Source of the DNA: Maribellus sp. YY47
Lineage (GTDB): Bacteria; Bacteroidota; Bacteroidia; Bacteroidales; Prolixibacteraceae
Direction of reading: 5' to 3'
NCBI RefSeq assembly: GCF_023111095.1
Contig: NZ_JALGYW010000018.1
Coordinates: forward strand, 1-64,000
DNA: 64,000 bases
Shown here: one piece after another, positions 63,983-64,000 of the stretch
Layout of the letters: every line of letters begins with the position of its first letter
How positions within the stretch are numbered: position 1 is the stretch's first letter
The notes under the pieces: model-generated
The model's database searches: none
The model's input: only the letters and a program-made list of their open reading frames with translations
What the model was told of the DNA's origin: nothing
Position numbers and translations under genes: made by a program

Positions 63983-64000
63983 AAAGTTTAGATTATAACG

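Overview
The window looks like chromosomal DNA from a free-living Bacteroidota, most likely a Bacteroidales/Marinilabiliales-type organism such as the Prolixibacteraceae. Evidence: many genes are preceded by the Bacteroidota -7 box TAnnTTTG, in the best cases with TTTG about 19-20 bases upstream. There is a SusC/SusD pair with an ECF sigma factor and a FecR-type anti-sigma factor. Two proteins carry type IX secretion (T9SS) C-terminal sorting domains. Base composition is moderately AT-rich. Species cannot be fixed from the sequence alone. No insertion sequence, prophage, CRISPR array or rRNA was seen.

Layout. 1-5000: an SGNH-type lipoprotein, a tRNA-Ser/tRNA-Pro pair with its own promoter and terminator, folE, glyA, a TonB-like protein and a candidate small RNA. 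5001-10580: an unusual module. It holds a sigma-70/ECF-like factor overlapping a membrane protein with triplicated cytoplasmic modules and a periplasmic TPR region; a convergent, membrane-anchored TPR-CHAT protease; and, divergent from the protease, a 50-residue double-glycine leader peptide gene. The sigma gene and the peptide gene share the same promoter-like element (GGGTTACCTTTT, 11 bases, GAATA). A third exact copy of the 12-mer, at 59501-59512, points into an intergenic region that ends in a strong terminator and may make a small RNA. A 14-bp repeat sits three times behind the protease gene and once at the start of the peptide transcript. My reading is a sigma/anti-sigma-controlled peptide and CHAT-protease signalling or defence module; this is the most interesting part of the window.

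10595-34800 is mostly housekeeping and small secreted proteins: an RlmL-like RNA methyltransferase, serine acetyltransferase, pnuC plus an NR kinase, an S41 protease, guaA, a LysM/periplasmic-binding fusion, a YeeE/YedE sulfur transporter, agmatine-to-putrescine genes (aguA, aguB), ornithine aminotransferase, a BatA-domain protein, an isoaspartyl peptidase, WbqC and several hypothetical proteins.

34926-50800 is a surface-protein region, all on the minus strand. The order of transcription is sigma factor, FecR, SusC (with STN domain), SusD, a DUF4959/DUF5000-type lipoprotein and a DUF4998/double-discoidin lipoprotein, then a terminator. After a gap that contains a decayed copy of the sigma gene come a sortilin/BNR-propeller protein and a CotH-kinase protein, both with T9SS tails. 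No carbohydrate-active enzyme is recognisable in it.

50910-63982: a LapA-like protein, signal peptidase I, dapB, a HAD phosphatase, an M16 protease, argS, a LacI regulator divergent from kduI-kduD (unsaturated uronate catabolism, with a perfect 14-bp operator palindrome over the kduI promoter), and ffh. Several start codons were moved downstream of the longest open frame because the longer version begins inside a -7 promoter box (glyA, ffh, dapB) or because the family start and signal peptide lie further in.
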